Positions 36,341 to 45,169 of a stretch of 64,000 nucleotides of DNA are shown here, one piece after another. Origin of the DNA: Devosia oryziradicis (GTDB lineage: Bacteria > Pseudomonadota > Alphaproteobacteria > Rhizobiales > Devosiaceae); NCBI RefSeq assembly GCF_016698645.1, contig NZ_CP068047.1:248001-312000 (forward strand), read 5' to 3'. The notes beneath the pieces were generated by a model that was not told where the DNA came from, ran no database searches, and saw only the letters and a list, made by a program, of their open reading frames with translations. Position 1 is the first letter of the stretch. Each line of letters starts with the position of its first letter. Both the position numbers and the translations under genes were made by a program.

Positions 36341-37252
36341 ATGGTCAATCCCTTCCCCATTCCGCTCAATGCGCTGCGCGCCATTGAAATCGTGGCGCGC
36401 AGAGGGGCCCTGGCGCCCGCCGCCGAGGAATTGGGCGTCACCATCGGCGCGGTGAGCCAGCATTTGCGGCGGGCTGAGGAACGGCTGGGCATGGCGCTGT
36501 TCGAGCGCACCCCGGCCGGCCTGAGGCCCACGCCGGCGCTCAAGGCCGCCTTGCCGCAGCTGACTTCAGGCTTTGCTGCCTTGCAGGACGGACTGGCAAG
36601 CCTCAAGGGCAGCGACGAGGGCGTGCTCAACCTGACGGTGGGCAGCGTGTTCGCGTCCCGCTGGCTGATCTGGCGCATCAACAAGTTCACCACGCTCCAC
36701 CCAGAAATCGAGGTGCGGCTCAACGTAACGGGGGCCGTGCTCGATATTAGCCGGCCGGACATCGATTGCGGCATCCGCTACGGACAGGGCCAGTGGCCGG
36801 GCGTCCATGCGGAGCTGGTGGGTGGCGGCGCCTACCAGCCGGTCTGCGCGCCACCTATCGCCAAAGTGCTCCAGCGCCCGGAAGACCTGGCCAAGGTCCC
36901 GGTCATCCGTGACCAGACCACGATGCTCAGCTGGGACGCCTGGCGCGCCGAAGTGGGCATGGACCCCGAGATCAAGCTGAGCGGCCCCACCTATTCGGAT
37001 GCGTCGCTGGCCTTCGACGCCGCGATCTCGGAGCAGGGCGTGTTGATGGCTGCCGACATGATGAGCGCTGACGCCGTGAGCGACGGCCGCCTGGTGCGGC
37101 CCTTCGGACATTCCCTGGAGGGGCCGCAGGGCTATTGGCTGGTTACGGCCCAAGGCCGTCGCGAGACGCGGAAGCTCCGCGCGTTCCGAGACTGGCTGAA
37201 ACAGGAAGTGCCGGCCAGCGCCCGAGGGTACGTGCACCAGAGCCGCGGGTGA
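36341..37252 (+). CDS. LysR-family regulator, GcvA-like
   Basis: 303 residues. N-terminal winged helix-turn-helix at about residues 5-60 (IPLNALRAIEIVARRGALAPAAEELGVTIGAVSQHLRRAEERLG). Effector domain with the GcvA-type landmarks FASRWLIWRINKFTTLHPEIEVRLN, DIDCGIRYGQGQWPGVHAELV and EQGVLMAADMMSADAVSDGRLVRPFG. Divergent from the 43-residue small ORF, its probable target. The stop overlaps the beginning of a hydrolase gene remnant. Confidence 0.92.
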   Translation: MVNPFPIPLNALRAIEIVARRGALAPAAEELGVTIGAVSQHLRRAEERLGMALFERTPAGLRPTPALKAALPQLTSGFAALQDGLASLKGSDEGVLNLTVGSVFASRWLIWRINKFTTLHPEIEVRLNVTGAVLDISRPDIDCGIRYGQGQWPGVHAELVGGGAYQPVCAPPIAKVLQRPEDLAKVPVIRDQTTMLSWDAWRAEVGMDPEIKLSGPTYSDASLAFDAAISEQGVLMAADMMSADAVSDGRLVRPFGHSLEGPQGYWLVTAQGRRETRKLRAFRDWLKQEVPASARGYVHQSRG

Positions 37253-37482
37253 GCCAGATCAAGGCACCGACCCTGGCCGTCGTGGCCGACTACGGCGCCG
37301 TCCGCATCGGTCACGCCACCAGCTTCTTCGAACTGCTTGGAGGTGCTCAATCCGATGGCGGTTGGGCCGGCGAAGGCGTGACGCCCAACCGCTTCGCCGT
37401 CATCCCCAGCGCCACCCACTACACTATCAACACGGATCCACGCTTCGCGCAGGCGGCCGCCGCCTTCCTGGCGGTCGAGTGA
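37249..37482 (+). pseudogene. C-terminal remnant of an alpha/beta hydrolase
   Basis: About 77 codons (IKAPTLAVVADYGAVRIGHA, FFELLGG, IPSATHYTIN, AAAAFLAVE) correspond to the last third of alpha/beta hydrolases: the strand ending in the catalytic Asp region (VADYG; normally VGDAD) and the loop with the catalytic His (ATHYTIN). The N-terminal two thirds, including the nucleophile elbow, are absent; the LysR gene abuts directly. Confidence 0.7.
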
Positions 37483-37553
37483 GGGCTCGGGGACGTCGGC
37501 TGGCTCGAAGCCATGACCAGGTGGCTTCAATAGCACAGTACGCGACACGGCCT

Positions 37554-37892
37554 TAGCTTGCCGCGGCCAGGTACGCTTTGCACGCCAAAGGTAATTGCTG
37601 GCGCAGTCGTCGAATGTGCCCGACGCGCCGGTGTCGAGCACCATGCGCACCGAACCGCCAATGATCGTGGCAAGCATGAAGGCGATGGCCTCGGTGTCTG
37701 CAAAATGGGCATCTGGCGCGGCTTCCAGAAGCCAGTAGGAGGCAAAGGTCGGGATGGTCTTGCCACCAAGGGATTGGGGCGGGCCAGGGCCTGCACCGTC
37801 TCGAAGGCGCTTTCGAGCTCGCGCAACGCTTCGGCGGTAAGGCCAGCGTGGCGGTACGGAGCTGACCGCCGTTGGCGCTCGAGCTTCAGCAA
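37554..37892 (-). pseudogene. Frameshifted C-terminal remnant of a TetR-family regulator
   Basis: Two minus-strand frames together give the ligand-domain end of a TetR regulator: LTAEALRELESAFETVQALA and RPNPLV in one frame, then FASYWLLEAAPDAHFADTEA and IAFMLATIIGGSVRMVLDTG in another. The switch lies near 37770-37790. No helix-turn-helix is present. Together with the hydrolase remnant it marks a decayed TetR/hydrolase locus. Confidence 0.65.
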
Positions 37893-37906
37893 TGTTCGCG
37901 AACGGC

Positions 37907-38674
37907 CTATCGGCCCAAAATGGCCTGGGCGATGGCGGCGAAGCCTTTTCCGGCGGGAGCCTGGGTAATCCAGCGGGGTTTTTTTGGCAGATCGTCGATG
38001 ACGGGGAGGATGTTGGCGACGCCGAAGGACTTCGGGAAATGGGCAAACATGGGCGAATCGTTGCGGGAGTCGCCGACAAAGCAGACCTGCTCGGCGAGTT
38101 CGACGTCACCCAGGCCCAGCCGGCGCAGGAGCCGCTCGCTCATCGTCTGCTTGTCGTAGCGGCCGATCCAGGTGTTGAGGTGGACCGAACTGATTGCGGC
38201 CGAGCCGCCCAGGGCGCGGATGCGCGCGGCGAGCTGGTCCACTTCCGCGCGGTCGTGGCCCACGATGTCCACCGCGACGTCGGCCAGCCGGAAGCGCTGG
38301 TCATGGGCGAACCGGAAGCGATCCGCGAGCAAGGGCCGCAGCGCGGCGACGTGAGTTGCCTGGCGCTCGGCCTGGATGGCCTCGCCTTCCCAATATTCAA
38401 CCGCGACCCGATTGCGCTCCGCGGACATGACAAAGGCGCCGCTTTCCCCGATCGCGGCCGCCACGGGCCAGGCGCGCGCGATGTGTTCGCACCAGCCCGC
38501 CGAGCCGCCGGTCACCGTCACCAGTTCAATGCCGGCATCCCGCAGGTCCCACATGGCCTGATAGGTTTGGGGCAACAGCTTGCCGTCGGTGGTCAGGGTG
38601 TCGTCGATGTCGGTCAGCACGTAGCGGATGGCCGACAGATCCTGGGGTGATGGCCCTTGCCCGATGAACGTCAA
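37907..38674 (-). CDS. HAD-superfamily IIB hydrolase (phosphatase)
   Basis: 255 residues. HAD motif I is TDIDDTLTTDG at about residues 21-31 with both catalytic Asp; motif II in VTVTGGSAGWC; the Lys of motif III near RYDKQTMSERLLRRLGL; motif IV FVGDSRNDSPMF. The IIB cap domain lies between. It is the last gene of the glycerol-3-phosphate operon and its start overlaps the deoR-type stop (ATGA at 38671-38674). It may act on a phosphorylated glycerol or sugar product; this is context-based inference. Confidence 0.88.
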   Translation of the reverse strand: MTFIGQGPSPQDLSAIRYVLTDIDDTLTTDGKLLPQTYQAMWDLRDAGIELVTVTGGSAGWCEHIARAWPVAAAIGESGAFVMSAERNRVAVEYWEGEAIQAERQATHVAALRPLLADRFRFAHDQRFRLADVAVDIVGHDRAEVDQLAARIRALGGSAAISSVHLNTWIGRYDKQTMSERLLRRLGLGDVELAEQVCFVGDSRNDSPMFAHFPKSFGVANILPVIDDLPKKPRWITQAPAGKGFAAIAQAILGR

Positions 38675-39441
38675 GACGCTTCCCCGCAGACGATGACCTC
38701 GATCCCCGACTGGGCAAGGGCGGCGCGGGCCCCGCCCTGCTCAGGCAAGCTATCGGTGAACAGATGCGTGACCTCGGAGAAGGCCGCGACGCGAACCGAG
38801 GCGTCCCTGGACCATTTGCTGGCATCGGCAGCCAGAAACCTGTGGCGGGCATTGCTCAGCAGCCGCGCGGTCAGCTGGGCCTCGCTATAGCTGAAATCGA
38901 GAATGCCGTGCGCGGGGTGCAGGGCGCCCGCTCCGATGATGGCGTGGGAGGCGTAGAACTTCTCGAAGAAATTGAGGGCGTCGGGCCCCACCACGTCCAG
39001 GTCGTTGTGGCGGAGCAGGCCACCGGTCATGTGGACTTCCACCTGGGGTGCCTCGGCCAGGGTCAGCGCCACATGGATATTGTTGGTGACCACGCGCAGG
39101 TCCGGGTGATCGACCAGGGCGGCGGCAATCACCTGCACCGTGCTGCCGATGCCCATGAAGACGGTGGAGCCAGCGGGGATGGCAGCCGCGATGGCGGCCG
39201 CGATGCGCTGCTTGGCGGCCCGGTTGAGGGCGGCGCGGGCGTTGACCGAGATGTTGCGGGCCCCCACCGGCTTCTCCACGCCACCGTGGAAGCGCTTGGC
39301 ATAGCCGAGGTCGCACAGGGCGTTGGTGTCGCGCCGGATGGTCTGGGTCGTGACGGCGTAGCGCGCGGCCAGCTGCTCGATATATTGAGCGCCCTCCGTC
39401 TCGATCAGACTGAGGATGTCGCGCTGTCGATCCGAAAGCAT
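38671..39441 (-). CDS. DeoR/GlpR-family transcriptional regulator
   Basis: 256 residues. DeoR helix-turn-helix at about residues 5-55 (RQRDILSLIETEGAQYIEQLAARYAVTTQTIRRDTNALCDLG). The effector domain (DeoRC) has FMGIGSTVQVIAAALV, LRVVTNNIHVAL, GGLLRHNDLDVVGPDAL, HAIIGAGALHPAHGILDFSYSEAQ. Embedded in the ugp operon, it probably senses glycerol-3-phosphate as E. coli GlpR does and controls the operon through the TTCATATGAA sites upstream of ugpB (inference). Confidence 0.93.
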   Translation of the reverse strand: MLSDRQRDILSLIETEGAQYIEQLAARYAVTTQTIRRDTNALCDLGYAKRFHGGVEKPVGARNISVNARAALNRAAKQRIAAAIAAAIPAGSTVFMGIGSTVQVIAAALVDHPDLRVVTNNIHVALTLAEAPQVEVHMTGGLLRHNDLDVVGPDALNFFEKFYASHAIIGAGALHPAHGILDFSYSEAQLTARLLSNARHRFLAADASKWSRDASVRVAAFSEVTHLFTDSLPEQGGARAALAQSGIEVIVCGEAS

Positions 39442-39458
39442 TTCGGCCGCGGTCTCCG

Positions 39459-40205
39459 TTAGCCCAGGAACAGGCTGGGATTGTCGGTTATCACCCCCGT
39501 CAGACCCGCGCCCCAGAAGGAGACAAGTTCAACAGGATTATTGCTCGTCCAGGCCCTGACCTTGACGCCGTTGCGCGAGGTTTCTTCGAGCAGGGCGATG
39601 CTGAGCGCCTTGTAGTTCATGTGGATGGTCCTGGAGGGAATGGCCTTGAGCACGTCCTGCCAATCCGCGGGCGGGCTCCACCAGAGCATGGCCATCTCCA
39701 GGTCGGGCTCGAGGGCGTGCATGGCCGCGAGCGCCTGGGGATCGAAGCTCGAGATCATGATGCCGGTATCGGCACTCCGCCCGGCGATAGCGGCCTGAAC
39801 CGCATGGACCAGATGGTCGAGCGATTTGTGGTGCTTGTGCTGCTTGATCTCCACATTGGCGCTCAGGCCAAGCTCGCCGAGCAGCGCAATCACCTGGCTG
39901 AGCGTGGGCAGGCGCTCGCCGGAAAATTTCGGGTCGAACCATGTCCCCGCATCCAGGGAAGCGATGTCGGCAGCGGTCAGCTCGCCGAGGGAACCCCGTC
40001 CCGAGGTCGTGCGATCCACGCTGTCGTCATGGATGACGACCAGCGTGTCATCGCCGAGGAGCGCAACGTCGAGCTCCACCCAGCGCGCGCCCTGCTCTGC
40101 CGCGGCGCGGAAGGCGGCAAGCGTATTCTCGGGCGCTATGGCCGAGGCACCCCGGTGCGCCTGCACTTCATCGCGGGAGGGGCCGATATGGTAATTGTTG
40201 GTCAT
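39459..40205 (-). CDS. ugpQ: Glycerophosphodiester phosphodiesterase
   Basis: 248 residues. GDPD catalytic residues are in place: HRG and ENT in QAHRGASAIAPENTLAAFRAA, ELDV in WVELDVALLGDDTLVVIHDDSVDRTTSGRG, and the later NVEIKQHKHH and SSFDPQALAAM. It hydrolyses glycerophosphodiesters to glycerol-3-phosphate and an alcohol. Cytoplasmic (no signal peptide), so it acts on imported diesters. Lies between ugpC-like and deoR-type genes in the operon. Confidence 0.93.
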   Translation of the reverse strand: MTNNYHIGPSRDEVQAHRGASAIAPENTLAAFRAAAEQGARWVELDVALLGDDTLVVIHDDSVDRTTSGRGSLGELTAADIASLDAGTWFDPKFSGERLPTLSQVIALLGELGLSANVEIKQHKHHKSLDHLVHAVQAAIAGRSADTGIMISSFDPQALAAMHALEPDLEMAMLWWSPPADWQDVLKAIPSRTIHMNYKALSIALLEETSRNGVKVRAWTSNNPVELVSFWGAGLTGVITDNPSLFLG

Positions 40206-40247
40206 GACGCTTCTTCCGTTCGGGTTGCCGATGGCAGGTCTGCGGCG

Positions 40248-41315
40248 CTAGGGACGCGCAACCGGCATATCGGTCCGGCTGCCGCTTTGACGATTGAAAG
40301 GGTGGAGGTCGGCCGGCTTGGCGTAGACCGTCATCGACGCGCCTTCCGCAATGTCGGTCCGGCCAGGCACGCTGACGATCAGAATGTCGGACGAACCGGC
40401 GCGCTTCATATGCACGTGGCTTTCGCCCCCGACCGGCTCAACCAGCTCGACAGTGCCGGAGAACGAGGCTGCCGGCGTCTGCGGCGGCGCAACGACCAGA
40501 CTGTCGGGGCGGATGCCGACGACGTCGGTCCCAGCCGGCAGGTCGAGGCCTGCAAAGGCCCCGGCACCCAGGGGGCCATCCAACGAAACAAGATTCATCG
40601 GTGGCGAGCCGATGAAGCCCGCCACGAACAGGGTTTCGGGTCGTTCGTAGATCGAGATGGGCGCGCCCACCTGTTCGATGCGCCCACCATTCATGACGAC
40701 GAGCTGGTCGGCGAGGGTCATCGCCTCGAGCTGGTCGTGGGTGACATAGACGCTTGTGGTGGCGAGGTTGCGCTGCAGGCGCTTGATCTCGATCCGCATC
40801 TGTCCGCGCAGCTTGGCATCGAGGTTGGACAGCGGCTCGTCGAACAGAAACGCCTTTGGCTGCCGCACGATTGCCCGCCCCATGGCGACACGCTGGCGCT
40901 GCCCGCCCGAGAGCTGGCGCGGCCGGCGATCGAGAAAGGGCTCGATCTCCAGAATGCGCGCGGCCTCTGCCACCCGCCGGTCGATCTCGTCCCGGGGCGT
41001 ACCGCGGTTCTTGAGCCCGTATTCGAGGTTTCCGCGCACCGTCATGTGCGGATAGAGGGCATAGTTCTGGAACACCATGGCGATGTCCCGCTCGGCGGGT
41101 TCCTTGGCGTTGACCACCGCGCCATCGATGGCAATGGTGCCTTCCGTGATCGATTCCAGCCCGGCGATCATGCGCAGCAGCGTCGACTTCCCGCAGCCCG
41201 ACGGACCCACCAGCACCACCAGTTGGCCGTCGGGTATGGAGAGGTCGAGATTGTGAATCGCGGTGACGTTGCCGCCATAGACCTTCTTGACGCCCTTGAT
41301 GTCGATGCTTGCCAT
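40248..41315 (-). CDS. ugpC: Glycerol-3-phosphate ABC transporter ATP-binding protein
   Basis: 355 residues. Walker [11 protein letters not shown]-loop [14 protein letters not shown], signature [17 protein letters not shown], Walker [18 protein letters not shown]-loop VTHDQLEAM. The C-terminal 110 residues form the OB/TOBE regulatory domain of MalK/UgpC. Four bases after the UgpE-like stop. Placement with GDPD and DeoR genes supports the glycerol-3-phosphate assignment. Confidence 0.93.
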   Translation of the reverse strand: MASIDIKGVKKVYGGNVTAIHNLDLSIPDGQLVVLVGPSGCGKSTLLRMIAGLESITEGTIAIDGAVVNAKEPAERDIAMVFQNYALYPHMTVRGNLEYGLKNRGTPRDEIDRRVAEAARILEIEPFLDRRPRQLSGGQRQRVAMGRAIVRQPKAFLFDEPLSNLDAKLRGQMRIEIKRLQRNLATTSVYVTHDQLEAMTLADQLVVMNGGRIEQVGAPISIYERPETLFVAGFIGSPPMNLVSLDGPLGAGAFAGLDLPAGTDVVGIRPDSLVVAPPQTPAASFSGTVELVEPVGGESHVHMKRAGSSDILIVSVPGRTDIAEGASMTVYAKPADLHPFNRQSGSRTDMPVARP

Positions 41316-41319
41316 CTGC

Positions 41320-42168
41320 CTACTTCTCTGTTTCGACCAGGCCCTTGACGAAAAGGCGCTGCATCAGGATTACGACGAGGACGGGGGGAAGCATGGCCAG
41401 CATCACGGCGGCCATGACGAAGTTCCATTGCGGCTCGGCATCGGCCGTCGCGGCCAGCCGTTTGATGCCCATGACGACCGTGTAGTATTTGCTGTCGGTC
41501 GTGACGAGCAGCGGCCAGAGATACTGGACCCATCCGTAGATGAAGAGGATGACGAAGAGCGCAGCAATATTGGTGCGGCTCAGCGGCAGCAGGATATCGC
41601 GGAAGAATTTGAGCGGCCCGGCCCCGTCGACGCGCGCCGCCTCCATGAGTTCATCGGGCACGGTGAGGAAGAACTGCCGGAACAGGAAGGTGGCCGTGGC
41701 CGAGGCGATCAGAGGGATGATGAGGCCGGGGTAGGAATTGAGCATGCCCAGGTCGGACACCACCTTGAAGGTGGGAATGATGCGCACCTCGACCGGCAGC
41801 ATGAGCGTAATGAAGATCATCCAGAACGCCAGCAGCCGGAACGGAAACTTGAAGTAGACGATGGCGTAAGCCGACAGGATCGAGATGATGATCTTGCCCA
41901 CGGCAATCGAGATGGCCATGACCAGCGAATTGAGCAGCATGATCGAAAGCGGCGGGGCGCCAGCGGTCGATAGACCGACATTGAACATATAGCTGTAATT
42001 CTCGAGCATGTGCGGGCCCGGCAGCAGCGGCACGAGCCCGCGCATGAAGTCGCCGCTGCCATGGGTGGAGGCAATGAAGGCCAGGTAGACCGGGAAGGCC
42101 ACGACGACCACGCCGACGATCAGAACCAGGTGGGTGAGAAAGGCGAGAATGGGCCGGTTTTCGATCAT
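41320..42168 (-). CDS. ugpE: Glycerol-3-phosphate ABC transporter permease (UgpE-like)
   Basis: 282 residues from ATG 42168; the open frame running on to 43134 is a shadow of the first permease gene. Six membrane segments; the second loop contains [45 protein letters not shown], strongly UgpE-like, followed by the EAA loop [26 protein letters not shown]. Confidence 0.93.
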   Translation of the reverse strand: MIENRPILAFLTHLVLIVGVVVVAFPVYLAFIASTHGSGDFMRGLVPLLPGPHMLENYSYMFNVGLSTAGAPPLSIMLLNSLVMAISIAVGKIIISILSAYAIVYFKFPFRLLAFWMIFITLMLPVEVRIIPTFKVVSDLGMLNSYPGLIIPLIASATATFLFRQFFLTVPDELMEAARVDGAGPLKFFRDILLPLSRTNIAALFVILFIYGWVQYLWPLLVTTDSKYYTVVMGIKRLAATADAEPQWNFVMAAVMLAMLPPVLVVILMQRLFVKGLVETEK

Positions 42169-42179
42169 CGTCTCGCTCC

Positions 42180-43064
42180 TCAATACTGGATCCGCCGCTC
42201 GACATAGCGGAACTGGATGGCGGTCAGGGCGATCACGATAATCATCAGCACCACGGACTGGGCCGACGACGAGCCGATGTTGAGACCGATGAAGCCATCG
42301 GAATAGACCTTGTAGACGAGCGTGTTGGTCGCCTGGGCGGGGCCGCCCTGCGTGGTCGCGTCGATGATGCCGAAGGTGTCGAACATGGCATAGTTGATGT
42401 TGACGATCAGCAGAAAGAACGTCGTCGGGGCAAGCAGCGGAAAAACGATGGTCCAGAAGCGCTTGAACGGGCCGGCGCCATCGATGGCGGCCGCTTCGAT
42501 CAGCGAATGGGGAACCGACTGCAGGCCAGCCACGAAGAACAGGAAATTGTACGATATCTGCTTCCAGCTGGCTGCGATGATCACCAGGATCATGGCGTCG
42601 ACGCCGTCCACCCGGTGGTTCCAGCTGATGCCCAGCCCGCGCAGCAGATAGGGCGCAATCCCGATATTGGGGTTGAACATGAACCACCACAGGATGCCCA
42701 CGACCACGGGAGCGACTGCATAGGGCCAGACCAGGAGCGTGGTATAAAGGCGATTGGTGCGCAGCACCCGGTTCACCGCCACCGCGAGAATGAGCGACAG
42801 GGACATCGACAGCGCCGTGACGCTGACGGCAAAGATGGCCGTCTTGCCGACTGAGCTCAGGTAGAGCGGATCGATAAACAGCCGGCGGTAATTTTCGAAC
42901 CAGACGAAGGTGGTGCGGAACCCGAAGGGATCCTCGCGCTCGAAGGATGATTTCACCGCCTGCAGCGCGGGCCAGATGAAAAACAGCAGCGTGACGGCAA
43001 GCTGCGGCAGCAGCAGGAAATAGGGTAGGATCTTGTTGGGAAAAACAGTCCGCTTGGCCTGCAT
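42180..43064 (-). CDS. ugpA: Glycerol-3-phosphate ABC transporter permease (UgpA-like)
   Basis: 294 residues from ATG 43064 (GAGGCGGAGC upstream). Six membrane segments. UgpA landmarks: [25 protein letters not shown] near the N-terminus, [33 protein letters not shown], and EAA loop [25 protein letters not shown], then [19 protein letters not shown]. Second gene of the operon, after the binding protein. Confidence 0.93.
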   Translation of the reverse strand: MQAKRTVFPNKILPYFLLLPQLAVTLLFFIWPALQAVKSSFEREDPFGFRTTFVWFENYRRLFIDPLYLSSVGKTAIFAVSVTALSMSLSLILAVAVNRVLRTNRLYTTLLVWPYAVAPVVVGILWWFMFNPNIGIAPYLLRGLGISWNHRVDGVDAMILVIIAASWKQISYNFLFFVAGLQSVPHSLIEAAAIDGAGPFKRFWTIVFPLLAPTTFFLLIVNINYAMFDTFGIIDATTQGGPAQATNTLVYKVYSDGFIGLNIGSSSAQSVVLMIIVIALTAIQFRYVERRIQY

Positions 43065-43150
43065 GCTCCGCCTCGTTCTTGCCAGCGCTCGAGCGCAATG
43101 ATGCTGTTGCTCCACCCGCTTGCGGGTGGAGCACGCTTCAGATCAGGCGG

Positions 43151-44476
43151 TTACTGGTTGGCAGCTTCGAAGTCGCGCAGGATCTGGTTGCCGCGCTCAA
43201 CGGCAGCGTCCAGGGCCTCCTGGGCGGTCTTGGACCCGGCCAGAAGCGCCTCGAACTCCTCATCGACGATGGCGCGGACCTGGGTCAGGTTGCCGAACCG
43301 CACGCCCTTGGAGTTTGCCGTCGGCGTTCCGCGGGTGATCTGCTGGATCGCGATGTCCGAGCCCGGATTCTGGGCGTAGTAATCCTGCTGCTGTCCCAGC
43401 TCGTAGGCCGCGTTGGTGATCGGCAGGTAGCCAGTGAACTGGTGCCATTCGGCCTGCACTTCGGGCTGGCTGAGATAGGTGAAGAACTTGGCCACGCCAC
43501 GATAGACCTCGGGGTCCTTCCCGTTCAGCGTCCACAAGGTGGCGCCGCCGATGATCGAGTTCTTGGGCTCGTCGATGACGTCGTCGTAATAGGGCAAGGG
43601 TGCGAAGCCGACTTCGAAGTCCTTGGCATTGTTGATGACGCCAGCGCGGCCTGCCGAGGAATTCATGAAGATCGCGCATTCCTGGGCGTAGAATTTGGGG
43701 CCGGCATCCGCGCCGCCCGCGGGGCCGCCATACTGGAACAGGCCTTCATCGGACCATTTCTTGAGATTGTCCCAATGCCGGACCTGCAGTTCGTCGTTGA
43801 AGACGAATTCGGTGGCGAGGCCGCCAAAGCCGTTTTCGAGCGTACCGAACGGCTTGTCGTGCAAGGCCGACAGGTTTTCGGTCTGGATCCAGGTGATCCA
43901 GGCGCTGCTCAGGGCACAGGGTGCGGCGCCCGACTCCACGATCTGCCGACCCATGGTTTCGAGTTCGGCCCAGGTCTTGGGCGGCGTTTCCGGATCAAGG
44001 CCGGCTTTTTCGAACACGTCCTTGTTGTAGTACATGATGGGCGTGGAGGAATTGAACGGCATGGAGAGGATGTTGCCGTCGGTGTCGGAGTAGTAGCCCG
44101 TGACCGGGGCCAGGAAGCCGCTGGGATCCCAGGGCTCGCCATTGTCCTGCATGAGCTGGTAGACCGGGTAGACCGCGCCCTTGGCCGACATCATGGTGCC
44201 GGTGCCCACTTCGAACACCTGCACGATGGCCGGCTGCTCATTGGCACGGAATGCAGCAATCGCCGCCGTCAGGGTTTCGGCATAGCTGCCCTTGTAGGTC
44301 GGCACGACCTTGAACTCATCCTGGCTCTCGTTGAAGCCGGTCGCGATTTCCTCGAGCTTCTTGCCGAGCTCGGCGTCCATGGCGTGCCACCAGGCAATCT
44401 CGGTCTGCGCGAAAGCGGGCGCGCTGGCCGCCAGCGCAGCCAAACCAACTGACAGGCAAAGTGCTTTCTTGAACAT
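43151..44476 (-). CDS. ugpB: Glycerol-3-phosphate ABC transporter substrate-binding protein
   Basis: 441 residues from ATG 44476, which has GGGAG in front; an ATG at 44491 lacks a site. Signal peptide at 1-23 (GLAALAASAPAFAQT). UgpB-type motifs: IAWWHAMDAELGKKLEEIATGFNESQ, VVPTYKGSYAETLTAAIAAFRA, LSMPFNSSTPIMYYNKDVFEKAG, WITWIQTENLSALHDKPFGT, FTGYLPITNAAYEL. First gene of the seven-gene operon. Likely ligands are sn-glycerol-3-phosphate and its diesters. Confidence 0.94.
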   Translation of the reverse strand: MFKKALCLSVGLAALAASAPAFAQTEIAWWHAMDAELGKKLEEIATGFNESQDEFKVVPTYKGSYAETLTAAIAAFRANEQPAIVQVFEVGTGTMMSAKGAVYPVYQLMQDNGEPWDPSGFLAPVTGYYSDTDGNILSMPFNSSTPIMYYNKDVFEKAGLDPETPPKTWAELETMGRQIVESGAAPCALSSAWITWIQTENLSALHDKPFGTLENGFGGLATEFVFNDELQVRHWDNLKKWSDEGLFQYGGPAGGADAGPKFYAQECAIFMNSSAGRAGVINNAKDFEVGFAPLPYYDDVIDEPKNSIIGGATLWTLNGKDPEVYRGVAKFFTYLSQPEVQAEWHQFTGYLPITNAAYELGQQQDYYAQNPGSDIAIQQITRGTPTANSKGVRFGNLTQVRAIVDEEFEALLAGSKTAQEALDAAVERGNQILRDFEAANQ

Positions 44477-44564
44477 GCTTACTCCCTTCATATTGACCCG
44501 TTAGAACCGGTCCTCTTCCCGACTGAAACGCTATCAGCCGGGGGCGCATTTGCAACCTATTTTG

Positions 44565-44574
44565 TTCATATGAA
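44565..44574. promoter_or_regulatory. Candidate GlpR/DeoR operator, promoter-proximal
   Basis: TTCATATGAA, a perfect 10-bp palindrome with flanking G and A, 89 bp upstream of the ugpB start. An identical copy lies 106 bp further upstream. Confidence 0.55.
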
Positions 44575-44670
44575 AATCAGATGACAACGAGAGCCGGGAT
44601 GGGATGCCGCAAGGTGGCGTTTTCCGCCGGTTTGCCGGCGAAATGACGCCCTTCCCGGCGTAATATGACA

Positions 44671-44680
44671 TTCATATGAA
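44671..44680. promoter_or_regulatory. Candidate GlpR/DeoR operator, distal copy
   Basis: TTCATATGAA identical to the proximal site; centre-to-centre distance is 106 bp, close to ten helical turns, so both sites face the same side of the helix and could support looping. Confidence 0.55.
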
Positions 44681-44809
44681 CATCATGATTCCCGCACGAT
44701 GGCCGCCAACCCAATGGCTGAATGGCACTGGGTAATGGGATGAATGAGTGGAAGGCGAATGGATGAGGCTCGTGGAGGGGTGGGCCTCACCTGCTCGGTC
44801 GTGAGGGCC

Positions 44810-45067
44810 TCAGGCGATTTCGACGAGGCGCCCCCATGCGGGATTCCACAGCTTTTCGTCGGCAATGCGGACCACGATGCGGTTGAGCTTGCGCTCCAGG
44901 CGCAGTCTTTCGGCCTCCAGCAGCGCCTGGCGGACCGGGACCGGCAGCCCCGCAATCTCGTCCACCGAGGATACGTCGGCAACGCTGCGGCCGAAGATCT
45001 GCTTCACCTCGACGACCACGGCGTCCAACGGCGTCCGCGCGCCAGTTTGCAGTCGTTCGTAGGTCAT
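44810..45067 (-). CDS. Small hypothetical protein
   Basis: 85 residues from ATG 45067 (GGGGAAACAC upstream). Helical, with TPLDAVVVEVKQIFGRSVADVSSVDEIAG, VRQALLEAERLRLERKLNRIVVRIADEKLWNP. Charged helix in the second half. No membrane segment or signal peptide. No family recognised; the frame is protein-like and has a hairpin after the stop. Confidence 0.6.
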   Translation of the reverse strand: MTYERLQTGARTPLDAVVVEVKQIFGRSVADVSSVDEIAGLPVPVRQALLEAERLRLERKLNRIVVRIADEKLWNPAWGRLVEIA

Positions 45068-45169
45068 GTGTTTCCCCGCCAATCGGCAGGGAAATTGGTC
45101 AACTTAAGTAAAGTTGCAATCGTGCCGATCACATTTGCCGAGCCGGCGTATTTCCGGTGTTTGAACAGC

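Larger units (their letters stand above)
44477..44809. other. Upstream region of the ugp operon
   Basis: 333 bp holding the ugpB promoter and two identical operator-like palindromes (entered separately). A GGCCTCAC/GTGAGGGCC hairpin at 44785-44811 ends the minus-strand small gene. No other gene was seen. Confidence 0.5.

Noticed and set aside
45068..45169. Possible small RNA between the chemoreceptor and the small gene
   Set aside because: No promoter-like or terminator-like structure visible.
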